A DNA stretch of 64,000 nt from Streptomyces sp. B93 (GCF_018070565.1 NZ_JAGPXL010000038.1:1-64000); one strand, 5' to 3'. Shown: positions 25,537-36,073, counted from the first letter of the stretch. Program-made: numbers and translations. The notes: generated from the letters alone by a model not told the origin.

Positions 25537-28500
25537 ATGCAGATCCGGCTGACCGTCGTAGACCCGCAGGGGCCGCCCCCCGAGGCGCGGGGCCGTGCCG
25601 CGAGCTGCGACGTGCTGGTCACCGCGCCCGCCGGCACCGCCCTGGCCGCCGTGGCGTCCGCCCTCGCCGCGACGGTCTCCGACGGCCCCGCGGTGCTGTA
25701 CGCCGGTGCCGAGCGGCTCGACGCCCAGCGCCGCACCCTCGGCGAGCCGCCGCTGGTCGACGGCGCGGTGCTGGCGGTCGGCGCCCCCGCCGAGCCCGAG
25801 CCGCACCCCGAGATGGACGACGCCCCGGCCCGCCTCGACATCGTCGCGGGCCCCGACGCGGGCGGCGTCCACCTGCTGCACGGCGGCGAGGTCCGCATAG
25901 GCCGCTCGGCTGACGCCGACGTCCCCCTCGACGACCCCGACGTCTCCCGGCTGCACTGCGCCGTCACCCTCAGCGCCGACGGCCAGGTCACCGTCGCCGA
26001 CCTGAACTCCACCAACGGCACCACCCTGGACGGCACCCGCGTCACCACCCGCCCGGTCCGCTTCACCCCGGGCGCCCTCCTCAGGATCGGCGAGTCGACA
26101 CTCCGGCTCGCTCCCGCCGGGGGGCTGGGGGCGCGCGTGGGGACCGTGCCTGACGGGGAGGGGTGTGTGCGGGTGGCTGTTGGGGGGGATGGGGGGGCTT
26201 CCGTGGGCGCCGTGGCGGGCGGGCGGGACTCCGACGGGCGGAGGCCGGCCGGTGACGCCGGGTCGTCCGTCCAGGCGTCCGACGTGCGCGGGACCTCCCG
26301 GGGCTCGGGCAAGGGGAGCACTGGGGCATCCGGTGGCGCCGGAGCGCCCGACCAGGGGCCGGACACACGCGGAGCCTCCCCGGGCTCGGGCAGGGGGGGT
26401 ACGCAGGCGCCCGGTGACGCCGGGGTGCCCACCCAAGGGCCGGACACCCACGGAGCCGCCCCCGGCACCGGGCCGTCCACCACGGGCGCGGACACCCACG
26501 GAGCCTCCCGGGACGGCGGGACGTGGTCCCGGACCTCGGACACGCCCGCGCGCTCTCAGACCTCGGGCGCGCCCTCGCCCTCCCATGACGGCGCCGCGCG
26601 CTCTCAGACCTCGGGCACGTCCGCGCCCTCCCACGGCACCGGGACGGGCTTCCGGTCCTCAGGGGAACCCGCATCCTCCCGTGACGCCGCCACCCGTTCC
26701 CGGACCTCGGGCGCACCCGCGTCCCCCCGTGACGCCGGGACGCGCTCCCCCGCCACCGACGCCCCCGGCACCGGCACCGGAACACGCCCCCGCGCCTCCG
26801 ACGCGCCCGGCGAGCCGCCGATCAGTCACGGTCCCGTGGGGTGGGACACCGCCGGGGCACCGGTGGCGCAGGAGCATGATCGGGGCGAGGCGCCGGTGGT
26901 GCCGGGACAGGGCAGGGCACCCTGGGTCGAGAGCCGGGGCGAGGGGCCCGCGGGGCCGGGGTCCGGCGGCGACACGCACGCCGGACGCCAGGGCATAGGC
27001 CCGCTGGACCGCAACGCCCCCCACGAAGCCCACGAAGCCCACGACCCCCCGGTCGGCGGCCCGACGTCCAGCCGCAAGGGCACCCCCCTGCGCGGCACCG
27101 ACGTACCGCCCGGCGTGCGCAGGCGCGGCGGGATAGGCGCCTGGGCGCGGCGGCTGACCGGAGGCCGCGGCGGCGAGCAGGGCGGCGGCGTGGAGCACGA
27201 CGGCCGTGGCGCCGCGGCGGGCGCCCCGCCCACCGCCCCGTCGGCCGTCGCCACGCACCAGCCGGAGACCTGGCCGGACCCGGCGGCGCTGCTGCTGACC
27301 GCCCTGGGCCCCGGCCCCCGGCTGTGGGAGCGCGGGCCGGGCCACCCGGAGGCGCTCACCGTGCGGCTGGGCACCGCCGACCGGACGCTGCCGGACGGCT
27401 CCGGTCTGCTGCCCGCGGTGCCGGTGACGGCGGATCTGCGGGAGGCCGGTGCCCTGGGCCTGGCCGGGCCGCGCCCCCGGCTGGCCGGACTGGCGCGCGC
27501 GGTGCTCGCCCAGCTCGCCGCGCTGCACTCCCCGGACGCCCTGGAGATCGTCCTGATCAGCGCGGACCGCTCCCGCCCCGAGCCGGAGCGCACCGCCGAG
27601 TGGTCCTGGCTCGGCTGGCTCCCGCAGCTGCGGCCCGGGCACGGCCAGGACTGCCGTCTCCTCCTCGCCCATGACCGCGAGCAGGCCATGGCCCGCGCCG
27701 ACGAGCTGCTGCGCCGCCTGGACGACCACCTCACCACCGCCCCGGTGCCCGCCCCCCGGGCGGCCGACGCCACCGCCCGGCCCCGCCCGTCCTGGGCCCG
27801 GGAGGAGGACGCCCCGGACACCTTCGCCGGTCCGCACACGGTGGTCGTCGTCGACGGCGACCCCGGCGGCGCCGATCTGCGGGAGGCGATGACGCGGCTT
27901 GCGGTGGCCGGACCACGGGCCGGAATCCATGTGGTGTGCCTCGCCGAGACCCCGCCCGCCTCGCCGTCGTCACCGGTGACGGAGACGTACGAGGCGGCCT
28001 GCGCGGTGTCGCCGGTCTTCCGCGAGTGCGGGGCGGTCGCGCTGCTCAGCGGCGATGTGGCGACGGCGCTCCGGCTGCTGCGGGTGCCGCGCGCGAGCAC
28101 CGGCGCCGCCTCCGGCCCGGTCGGGCACGGCACGGTCGGCACGGTCGACGCGGTGTCCCTCGCCTGGGCGGAGCGCTTCGCGCGGGCGCTGGCCCCGCTG
28201 CGGCCGGACGGCCCGCCCGGTGAGCGGCACGCGCGCGTGTCGGCACCGCTGCCGCAGGCGGCCCGGCTCCTCGACGAGTTGGGCCTGGCCCGGGCCACCC
28301 CCGCGTCCCTGATGGCGCGGTGGGCGGACGCGGCCGACGACACGGACGCCCTCGGTGGCCGTGCCTGGGCGGTGCTCGGCGCCGGTCCGCGCGGCCCGGT
28401 CCACGCGGATCTCGTAAGTGACGGCCCGCATCTGCTGGTCGAGGGCCCGCCGGGCAGCGGTCGTACGGAGTCGCTGCGGGCGGTCGTGGCGTCGCTGGCC

Positions 28501-29433
28501 GCCGCCGAACGCCCCGACCGGCTCGGCGTCGTCCTGATCGACGGCCGGGACGGCGTGGGCACGGGCGCCGCCCACGGCGAGGGCCTGCGGGTGTGCGCGG
28601 ACGTCCCGCATGTGACGACGCACCTGACCGCCAACGACCCGGTGCGGATGCGGGAGTTCGCCCAGTCCCTGACCGCGGAGCTGAAGCGGCGCGCCGAGTT
28701 GCTGGGGCGCCTGGACTTCGCGGAGTGGCACGAGAGCCGCGCACTGTCCGGCCGTATGGTCGCGCAGCGCACGGCGACGGCGGGCGGCGCCGCACCGGTC
28801 CCGGCCCCCGCCCCCGCGGCCGGTGCCGGTGCCGGTGCCGGGGATCTCGACACCCCGCCCAGTTCGACGCTGCGGCTGCGGCCGGGCGGCGCCCGTCGGC
28901 GGGAGACGGCGGAGACTCCGCCGCTGCCGCGTCTCGTCGTGGTGGTGGACGACCTGGACGCGCTGGTGTCGCCCGCCCTGGGTTCGCCGGGGCGGCCCGC
29001 CGCCGGTTCGGTCGTGCGGGCGCTGGAGGCGGTGGCCCGGGAGGGCCAGCGGCTGGGCGTGCACCTGGTCGCGGCGACCGGGCCCTGTGCCCGTACGGCG
29101 GAGACGGAATTGGCGCGCCGGGCCACCCTCCGCGTGCTGCTCGACCCGCCCCCGGCCGGCCCGGACGAACCGGCGCCGGGACGCGGCCGTCTGGTCACCG
29201 CCGACGGCCGGGCCACGCCGTTCCAGGGCGGCCGGGTGACGGGCCGTATCCCCCGGACCGCGACCCTGCGCCCCACCGTCGTACCGCTGGAGTGGCAGCG
29301 CATGGGCGACCCGCCGACCCGGCGCCCGGTCCGTGAACTGGGCAACGGGCCCACGGACCTGGCCCTGCTGGCGAGCGCCCTGGAGCGGGCGGCCCGACAG
29401 GTGGCGGCGGCTGAGGTGCCGTCACTTCTCTAG
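25537..29433 (+). CDS. FHA domain - FtsK/SpoIIIE ATPase-like fusion protein
   Basis: A 1298-residue cytoplasmic protein. Residues 1-95 resemble the beta-rich N-terminal module of EssC-type secretion ATPases. A canonical FHA domain (about 100-185) has RIGRS, SRLHC and NSTNGT, the residues that read phosphothreonine. A roughly 390-residue low-complexity linker of degenerate Gly/Pro/Ser/Thr repeats follows (about 195-590). The C-terminal FtsK-like region has the P-loop GPPGSGRT near 970, with Arg where the Walker A Lys should be, and Walker B LVVVVDDLD. I chose the ATG at 25537 because GGAAGGGA precedes it and homology-like sequence starts there. It is divergent from pkaA, suggesting a kinase-reader pair. 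No T7SS genes are adjacent. Confidence 0.85.
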   Translation: MQIRLTVVDPQGPPPEARGRAASCDVLVTAPAGTALAAVASALAATVSDGPAVLYAGAERLDAQRRTLGEPPLVDGAVLAVGAPAEPEPHPEMDDAPARLDIVAGPDAGGVHLLHGGEVRIGRSADADVPLDDPDVSRLHCAVTLSADGQVTVADLNSTNGTTLDGTRVTTRPVRFTPGALLRIGESTLRLAPAGGLGARVGTVPDGEGCVRVAVGGDGGASVGAVAGGRDSDGRRPAGDAGSSVQASDVRGTSRGSGKGSTGASGGAGAPDQGPDTRGASPGSGRGGTQAPGDAGVPTQGPDTHGAAPGTGPSTTGADTHGASRDGGTWSRTSDTPARSQTSGAPSPSHDGAARSQTSGTSAPSHGTGTGFRSSGEPASSRDAATRSRTSGAPASPRDAGTRSPATDAPGTGTGTRPRASDAPGEPPISHGPVGWDTAGAPVAQEHDRGEAPVVPGQGRAPWVESRGEGPAGPGSGGDTHAGRQGIGPLDRNAPHEAHEAHDPPVGGPTSSRKGTPLRGTDVPPGVRRRGGIGAWARRLTGGRGGEQGGGVEHDGRGAAAGAPPTAPSAVATHQPETWPDPAALLLTALGPGPRLWERGPGHPEALTVRLGTADRTLPDGSGLLPAVPVTADLREAGALGLAGPRPRLAGLARAVLAQLAALHSPDALEIVLISADRSRPEPERTAEWSWLGWLPQLRPGHGQDCRLLLAHDREQAMARADELLRRLDDHLTTAPVPAPRAADATARPRPSWAREEDAPDTFAGPHTVVVVDGDPGGADLREAMTRLAVAGPRAGIHVVCLAETPPASPSSPVTETYEAACAVSPVFRECGAVALLSGDVATALRLLRVPRASTGAASGPVGHGTVGTVDAVSLAWAERFARALAPLRPDGPPGERHARVSAPLPQAARLLDELGLARATPASLMARWADAADDTDALGGRAWAVLGAGPRGPVHADLVSDGPHLLVEGPPGSGRTESLRAVVASLAAAERPDRLGVVLIDGRDGVGTGAAHGEGLRVCADVPHVTTHLTANDPVRMREFAQSLTAELKRRAELLGRLDFAEWHESRALSGRMVAQRTATAGGAAPVPAPAPAAGAGAGAGDLDTPPSSTLRLRPGGARRRETAETPPLPRLVVVVDDLDALVSPALGSPGRPAAGSVVRALEAVAREGQRLGVHLVAATGPCARTAETELARRATLRVLLDPPPAGPDEPAPGRGRLVTADGRATPFQGGRVTGRIPRTATLRPTVVPLEWQRMGDPPTRRPVRELGNGPTDLALLASALERAARQVAAAEVPSLL

Positions 29434-29596
29434 GCGCGGGCGCGCCCTTTCACGTTCCCGCCTGCCGAGTCACGACGCGGTCACGATCTCCCGGTTGACA
29501 CGGCAGGCGCACTTGCCGACCCCGGGCCCGCGGCGTAGACCAGAGCGCACGGGACAACGTTCGGGCGTTCGACGAGGAACGAAGAACGGGGCAGTG

Positions 29597-31018
29597 ATGC
29601 GCACCACGAGCAGCACCATCCGTACGATCAGCAGCCGCACCGGCAACCCCAACTCCATGAGACGGCGCCGCGGTTTCACGCGGGCCGCGGCCGCGCTCGC
29701 CGCCGGCACCCTAGCCCTCACCCTCACCGCCTGCGGCGGCGATGACGACGACGGCGGCGACGACAAGAGCACCGGCGCCGACGAGACCACCAACACCGTC
29801 ACCCTGCCCAAGCTGGACGGCGAGAGCCTGTCGGTCGCCGCGGTCTGGACCGGCGCGGAGCAGAAGAACTTCAAGGCGGTCCTGGACGAGTTCGAGAAAC
29901 GCACCGGCGCGGAGGTCACCTTCGTGCCCGCGCAGGACCCGATCATCAACTTCCTCGGTTCGAAGATCGCGGGCGGTCAGCCCCCGGACGTCGCGATGCT
30001 CCCGCAGCCCGGCGCCATCAAGCAGGCCGTGGAGAAGGGCTGGGCCACACCGCTCGGCGCCGAGGCGCAGGCGGAGCTGAGCAAGAACTACTCGCAGGGC
30101 TGGCAGGACATCGGCTCCGTCGACGGCAAGCCGTACGGCGTGTACTACAAGGCCGCCAACAAGTCGCTGATCTGGTACAACACCCAGGTCTTCGAGAACG
30201 CGGGCGCCTCGGAGCCGAAGACCTGGGACGAACTCCTCGACACCGCGCAGATGGTGTACGACTCCGGCGTCACCCCGTTCTCCATCGGCGGCGCCGACGG
30301 CTGGACCCTGACGGACTGGTTCGAGAACGTGTACCTCTCCCAGGCGGGCCCGGAGAAGTACGACCAGCTCGCGGCCCACGAGATCAAGTGGACGGACCCG
30401 TCGGTGGCGGAGGCGCTGACGACGCTCGCGGAGATATGGGGCAAGCAGGACTATGTCGCGGGCGGCGCGCAGGGCGCCCTCCAGACCGAGTTCCCGGCCT
30501 CCGTCACCCAGACGTTCACCGGCGGCGACCAGCCGAAGGCGGGCATGGTCTACGAGGGCGACTTCGTGCAGGTCAACATCGGTGAGACGAAGGCGAAGGT
30601 GGGCACGGACGCGAAGGTGTTCCCGTTCCCGGCGGTCGGTGACGAGGCGCCGGTGGTGTCCGGCGGTGACGCGGCGGTGATCCTGAAGGACTCCGAGGCC
30701 GCGCAGGCGCTGGCGACCTTCCTCGCCTCCCCGGACGCGGCGACCATCCACGCCGGACTCGGCGGCTACCTCTCGCCGAACAAGAACGTGGAGGCGTCGG
30801 CGTACCCGAACGAGGTCCAGCAGAAGATGGCCGAGGCGCTCGTCGCGGCCGGGGACGACTTCCGCTTCGACATGTCCGACCAGGCCCCGCAGGCCTTCGG
30901 CGGCACGCCCGGCAAGGGCGAGTGGAAGGCGTTGCAGGACTTCCTGAAGAACCCGAAGGACGTCGCGGGCGCCCAGCAGCGGCTGGAGGCCGACGCGGCG
31001 GCGGCGTACGGGAACTGA
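29597..31018 (+). CDS. Sugar ABC transporter substrate-binding lipoprotein
   Basis: A 473-residue extracellular solute-binding protein resembling alpha-glucoside (AglE) binding proteins. The lipobox LTLTAC gives a lipidated Cys46. The first 20 residues (Ser/Thr-rich) are unusually long for a signal peptide; an ATG at 29657 would give a normal n-region, MRRRRGF, but lacks a ribosome site, whereas GAACGGGG precedes 29597. Both starts remain possible. Motifs include KAVLDEFEKRTGAEVTFVP and SLIWYNTQVFENAG. It leads a three-gene importer without regulator or ATPase. Confidence 0.9.
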   Translation: MRTTSSTIRTISSRTGNPNSMRRRRGFTRAAAALAAGTLALTLTACGGDDDDGGDDKSTGADETTNTVTLPKLDGESLSVAAVWTGAEQKNFKAVLDEFEKRTGAEVTFVPAQDPIINFLGSKIAGGQPPDVAMLPQPGAIKQAVEKGWATPLGAEAQAELSKNYSQGWQDIGSVDGKPYGVYYKAANKSLIWYNTQVFENAGASEPKTWDELLDTAQMVYDSGVTPFSIGGADGWTLTDWFENVYLSQAGPEKYDQLAAHEIKWTDPSVAEALTTLAEIWGKQDYVAGGAQGALQTEFPASVTQTFTGGDQPKAGMVYEGDFVQVNIGETKAKVGTDAKVFPFPAVGDEAPVVSGGDAAVILKDSEAAQALATFLASPDAATIHAGLGGYLSPNKNVEASAYPNEVQQKMAEALVAAGDDFRFDMSDQAPQAFGGTPGKGEWKALQDFLKNPKDVAGAQQRLEADAAAAYGN

Positions 31019-31025
31019 GCCGACG

Positions 31026-32384
31026 ATGACGTCGTCGGCGCCGACGGCAGGGGTCCCGGAACCGAAGCAGTCCGGGACCCCTGCCCGTGAGAGAAAGAGC
31101 GTGACCGGCACCCGGGGGACCGTCGCGGCGCTGTTCCTGCTGCCCGCCCTGGTGCTGCTCGGCGCGCTCGTGGTCTACCCGATCGGGTACTCGGTCTTCC
31201 GCAGTTTCTTCGACCAGTCCGGCGACGGCTTCGCCGGGTTCGACAACTACGAGGCGCTGTTCACGGACGACGGCATCCGTACGGCGCTGAAGAACAACGT
31301 CATCTGGGTGGTGTTCGCGCCGACGGTCGCCACCGCGCTGGGTCTGATCTTCGCGGTGCTGACCGAACGGGTGCGCTGGGGCACGGCGTTCAAGCTGGTC
31401 GTCTTCATGCCGATGGCGATCTCGATGCTGGCGGCGGGCATCATCTTCCGCCTCGTCTACGACCAGGACCCGGACAAGGGCATCGCCAACGCGGTGTGGG
31501 TGGGCGTGCACGACACCTTCGCCCAGTCGTCGGCGTTCCCGAAGGCGCATCCGGGCCGGGAGTCGCCGCTCGAGGCGGCGGGCGGCGGCGCCTTCGTCAC
31601 CACGCAGCCGGTGCGCGCCGGGGAGCCGGTGACGCTGCCGCTGGTGGGTGTCGCCCCCGATCTGCTGCCCGACGACGCCAAGCCCGCGCGGCAGGCGTCG
31701 GCCGACCCGGGCAAGGTCACCGGCACCACCTGGCAGGACTTCACCCGCGGCAAGGGCGTCGGCACCCTCAACGCCCCGGACGCCTCGGAGCTGGGCTACC
31801 CGGGCATGCGGATCGAGGCGGTGAAGGACGGCAAGGTCGTCGCCTCCACGACGGCCGCCGACGACGGCACGTTCACGCTGCCCGCCGACGCCGACGGGGC
31901 CCTGCTGCGGCTGCCCGCGAGCAACTTCGAGGAGCCGTACAACGGTCTCGACTGGCTCGGCCCGTCGCTGGTGACCCCGGCCATCATCGGGTCGTACATC
32001 TGGATGTGGGCGGGCTTCGCGATGGTGCTGATCGCGGCCGGGCTCGCGGGTGTGCCCCGGGAGCTGCTGGAGGCGGCGCGCGTCGACGGCGCCAACGAGT
32101 GGCAGGTGTTCAGACGGGTCACCGTGCCGCTGCTCGCGCCCGTCCTCGCCGTCGTCACCGTCACCCTGATGATCAACGTGCTGAAGGTGTTCGACCTGGT
32201 CTTCATCATCGCCCCGGGCTCCTCCCAGGACGACGCCAACGTGCTCGCGCTGGAGCTGTACCGCAAGGGCTTCTCCGAGGACCAGCCGGGCATCGCCAGC
32301 GCCATCGCGGTGTTCCTGCTGCTCCTGGTGATCCCGGTGATGTGGTTCAACATCCGCAGGCTCAGGCGGGAGGTCAGGCGATGA
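31026..32384 (+). CDS. Sugar ABC permease with inserted extracellular domain
   Basis: A 452-residue MalF-type permease, about 130 residues longer than the first-cluster counterpart. Helices at about 32-57, 92-112 and 122-145 precede an extracellular insertion (about 152-308), and the EAA loop LLEAARVDGANEWQVF lies near 347-363. Within the insertion, residues 241-300 (GYPGMRIEAVKDGKVV, then DDGTFTLP) look like a carboxypeptidase-regulatory/transthyretin-type beta-sandwich. E. coli MalF has a functionally analogous P2 loop that touches the binding protein, but its fold differs. The gene starts seven bases after the binding-protein stop and overlaps the next permease by ATGA. Confidence 0.9.
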   Translation: MTSSAPTAGVPEPKQSGTPARERKSVTGTRGTVAALFLLPALVLLGALVVYPIGYSVFRSFFDQSGDGFAGFDNYEALFTDDGIRTALKNNVIWVVFAPTVATALGLIFAVLTERVRWGTAFKLVVFMPMAISMLAAGIIFRLVYDQDPDKGIANAVWVGVHDTFAQSSAFPKAHPGRESPLEAAGGGAFVTTQPVRAGEPVTLPLVGVAPDLLPDDAKPARQASADPGKVTGTTWQDFTRGKGVGTLNAPDASELGYPGMRIEAVKDGKVVASTTAADDGTFTLPADADGALLRLPASNFEEPYNGLDWLGPSLVTPAIIGSYIWMWAGFAMVLIAAGLAGVPRELLEAARVDGANEWQVFRRVTVPLLAPVLAVVTVTLMINVLKVFDLVFIIAPGSSQDDANVLALELYRKGFSEDQPGIASAIAVFLLLLVIPVMWFNIRRLRREVRR

Positions 32385-33295
32385 CGACGACGGACGCCCA
32401 GGGCGTCACCAAGACCGCCCCCGGGGGCGACGGGAGTCCGCGCCCGGAGTCGCTGGCGTCCCGGCTGGTCGCGGGTGTCAGCGGCGGGCTGGTACGGGTG
32501 TTCCTGATCGTCGTGGGCCTGTTCTGGCTGGTGCCGACGATCGGGCTGCTGCTGTCCTCGCTGCGCACCCCGGAGGACATGAACGCCAGCGGCTGGTGGA
32601 CGGTGTTCACGGAACCGGCCCAGCTGACCGTCGACAGCTACCGGACGCTGCTGGAGAACGACGACATCACCACCTCCCTGGTGAACACCGTCCTGATCAC
32701 GGTCCCGGCGACCGTCCTCGTCGTGGTGATCGGCGCGCTGGCGGGCTACGCCTTCGCGTGGATGGAGTTCCCGGGCCGCGACTGGTGGTTCCTCGCCGTC
32801 GTGGGGCTGCTGGTGGTACCGGTGCAGGTGGCGCTGATCCCGATCGCCGAACTCTTCGGCAACATCGGACTGTTCGGCTCCATCCTGGGCGTGGTCCTCT
32901 TCCACGTCGGCTTCGGTCTGCCGTTCGCGGTGTTCCTGCTGCGGAACTTCTTCGCGGAGATCCCGCGCGAGCTGCTGGAGGCCGCCCGCCTCGACGGGGC
33001 CGGTGAACTGCGGCTGTTCGCACGGGTCGTGATGCCGCTGGGCGGTCCGGCGATCGCGAGCCTGGGCATCTTCCAGTTCCTGTGGGTGTGGAACGACATG
33101 CTGGTCGCGCTGGTCTTCTCCGACGCGGGCAGCCAGCCGATCACGGTCGCCCTCCAGACGCAGGTGCGGCAGTTCGGCAACAACATCGACGTGCTGGCGC
33201 CGGGCGCGTTCATCTCGATGGTGATCCCGCTGGTGGTGTTCTTCGCGTTCCAGCGGCAGTTCGTGTCGGGTGTGATGGCGGGTGCGGTGAAGTAG
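32381..33295 (+). CDS. Sugar ABC transporter permease (MalG-type)
   Basis: A 304-residue permease with six helices after a roughly 35-residue polar N-terminus. The EAA loop is ELLEAARLDGAGELRLFARVV. The C-terminal FQRQFVSGVMAGAVK is typical. The start overlaps the preceding permease stop by four bases. A GC-rich hairpin at 33314 ends the operon. As in the first importer, an external ATPase is required. Confidence 0.92.
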   Translation: MTTTDAQGVTKTAPGGDGSPRPESLASRLVAGVSGGLVRVFLIVVGLFWLVPTIGLLLSSLRTPEDMNASGWWTVFTEPAQLTVDSYRTLLENDDITTSLVNTVLITVPATVLVVVIGALAGYAFAWMEFPGRDWWFLAVVGLLVVPVQVALIPIAELFGNIGLFGSILGVVLFHVGFGLPFAVFLLRNFFAEIPRELLEAARLDGAGELRLFARVVMPLGGPAIASLGIFQFLWVWNDMLVALVFSDAGSQPITVALQTQVRQFGNNIDVLAPGAFISMVIPLVVFFAFQRQFVSGVMAGAVK

Positions 33296-33313
33296 CCGTA
33301 CGCGTGCGGCGGC

Positions 33314-33340
33314 GGGGGCGGGCCTTCACGGTCCGCCCCC
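33314..33340 (+). terminator. Terminator of the second sugar ABC operon
   Basis: GGGGGCGG (33314-33321) pairs with CCGCCCCC (33333-33340) around an 11-base loop, 19 bp after the last permease stop. Confidence 0.65.
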
Positions 33341-33450
33341 GGGCGTTCGGGCGTTCCCCCGGCGTTCCCCCACATGGCGCACACGGCGTAACCCGGTCGG
33401 CGTACCGGGCGTTCCCGGGCAGAACGCCCGCGCCGACCCATGGATGTCCC

Positions 33451-35659
33451 GTGCCCAGGTTCAGTGTCATCGTCCCCGCGTTTCAGGTTCAGGCGTACCT
33501 CACCGAGTGTGTGGAGTCCGTGCTCTCCCAGTCCTGCTCCGACCTCGAACTGATCGTCGTCGACGACTGCTCACCGGACGCGTGCGGAGACCTCGTCGAC
33601 GAGTTCGCGGCCCGCGACCCCCGTGTCCGCCCCGTCCACCTGCCCGAGCACTCCGGCCCCGGCCCTGCCCGCAATGTCGCCCTCGCCCTGGCGAGGGGCG
33701 ACCACCTGCTGTTCCTGGACGGCGACGACGTCCTCGTCCCGGGCGCCCTGCGCGCCGTCGCCGACCGGCTGAAGGAGACCGGCGAGCCTGATCTGCTGGT
33801 CTTCGGCGCCACGACGGCCGACTGGCGTGGCGAGCCGGTCGCCGACGCCCCCGGCGGGACCTCCTGGTCCGGCTGGAACCGGGCCTACCGGCGGGAGTTC
33901 GTCCAACGCGAGGGCCTGACCTTCCCGCCGGGACGGCACGAGGGGCTGCCGTGGGCGGCGGCGGCCCTGCTGACGGCCGGGTCGGCGGCGACGCTGGACC
34001 GGGTGTGCGTACGGCGCCGGGCGCCGCTGCCGTCGGCTCCCTCGGAGTGGACCGCCGAGGACGTCGCGGACCTCTTCGAGCAGTACGACCGCGTCTTCGC
34101 GTTCGTCGGCACGCGACCCGGCCTCGCGGACCGGCGGCCCTGGCTGTACCGCCGGATGGTGGAGCACCTGGCGCAGGTGTGCGGCGCACCGGGGCCGCTG
34201 CCGCGCGGCGCGCGCGCCGCCTTCCTGCGCCGGGCCCGCGCCCACTGCCGCCGCCACTACGCGCCGGGCGCCCCGGCGCCGTTGCGCGCCCGGTTCCGGC
34301 ACGCCCTGGTGCGCCACGGCGCCCACCGTGTGCTGCGCGCGCTGCTGCTGACCGCCGCCCTGCGCCGCCGTACCGCCCGCCGTGCCCTACGGCTGGCCCG
34401 CGCCCTGCGCTCGGCCGCCCTGCGGCTGCACTACCGCGTCCAGCGGTGCCTGCCCCTGCGCGCCGACCGCGCGGTGTTCGCGGCGTCCTGGGGGCACGGC
34501 GGCTACGGCTGCCACCCGGCGGCGCTGGAGGAGGCGTTCCGCACGCACGCCCCGCACGTCCGCACGGCGTGGGTCGCCCGACCCGAGCAGCACCACACCC
34601 TGCCGACGGCGACCCGTCGGCTGACACCGGGCACGGCCGCGTACTGGACGGCGCTCGCCCGCTCCACGTACCTCGTCGACAACACCGGCTTCGACCGCCG
34701 CCTGGTCAAACGCCCGGGTCAGGTCCTCATCCAGACGCAGCACGGCACACCGCTGAAGCACATGGGCCTCGACCTCCAGGAACGCCCGGCCGCCGCCCGC
34801 GGCACGGACTTCGCCGAGCTGGTCAGGGACTGCGCGCGGTGGGACCACGTCGTCTCCGGCAACCGTCTGTCCACCCTCACCTGGGAACGCGTCCACCCCG
34901 GCGGCTGGACCACCCTGGAGTACGGTTCCCCGCGCAACGACGTCCTCCAGCGGGCGAGCGCGGCTGACGTGGCCCGGCTGCGCGAGTGCCTCGGCGTCCC
35001 CCGCGGCACGGTCGCCATCCTCTACGCGCCCACCTACCGCGACCACCGGCGCACCCAGCAGCCGGTCCTGGACCTCGACCGGGTCGCCCGCCGGCTGGGT
35101 CCGCGCTTCGTGATCCTGGCCCGCGCCCACCACCGCCACGGTGGCCCCCTCACGGAGACCGCCGACGGCCGGGTGATCGACGTGACCGGGCATCCGCGCG
35201 TCGAGTCGCTGTGCCTGGCCGCGGACGCCCTGGTCACCGACTACTCGTCGATCATGTTCGACTACGCCGGTCTGGACCGCCCGATCGTCCTGCACCTCCC
35301 CGACCGGGAGGCCTTCGAGGCGGCCCGCGGCACCTACTTCGACCTGCGTTCCTTCCCGCCGGGCGCGCTGGCCCGCACCGAGGACGAGCTGATCGACATC
35401 TTCGCCACGGGCCACTGGCACGGCTCCCGCTCCACCCAGCTGCGGTCGGCGTTCAGGGCGCGGTTCTGTCCGTACGACGACGGGCACGCCGCCGAGCGGG
35501 TGGTACGCCGCGTGGTGCTGGGACAGCGGGACGAGACGCAGGGGCTGCCCGCCGTCGTACCGCTGGCGGAGCGCCGTCCGGTGCCGTCGGCGGTCTCGGC
35601 TCCCGGCCCGGGGCCACTGCCCGGCGGTACGGGACGGGTCCGGCCGCCCTCCGTGAGGG

Positions 35660-35670
<11 letters not shown>
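33451..35670 (+). CDS. Bifunctional GT2 glycosyltransferase / CDP-glycerol glycerophosphotransferase (TagF-like)
   Basis: A 739-residue protein with two enzymes. The N-terminal GT2 domain (about 1-220) has FSVIVPAFQVQAYL, LIVVDDCSPDAC and LFLDGDD. An Arg/Ala-rich linker (about 250-340) follows. The C-terminal domain (about 345-690) has TagF-type motifs: TQHGTPLKHMG, YAPTYRDH, and DALVTDYSSIMFDYAGLDRPIV. TagF enzymes add glycerol-phosphate from CDP-glycerol to teichoic-acid chains on the cytoplasmic face of the membrane. The GTG at 33451 starts exactly at the GT2 fold; its ribosome site is weak. The gene ends convergently with ohr, overlapping by 11 bp. The GalE and exporter genes nearby support a teichoic-acid role. 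Confidence 0.88.

Positions 35671-36073
<403 letters not shown>

Noticed and set aside
33082-33450. N-terminal extension of the TagF-like protein
   Set aside because: The extension overlaps the permease gene and its terminator. Recognisable GT2 sequence begins at the GTG at 33451.
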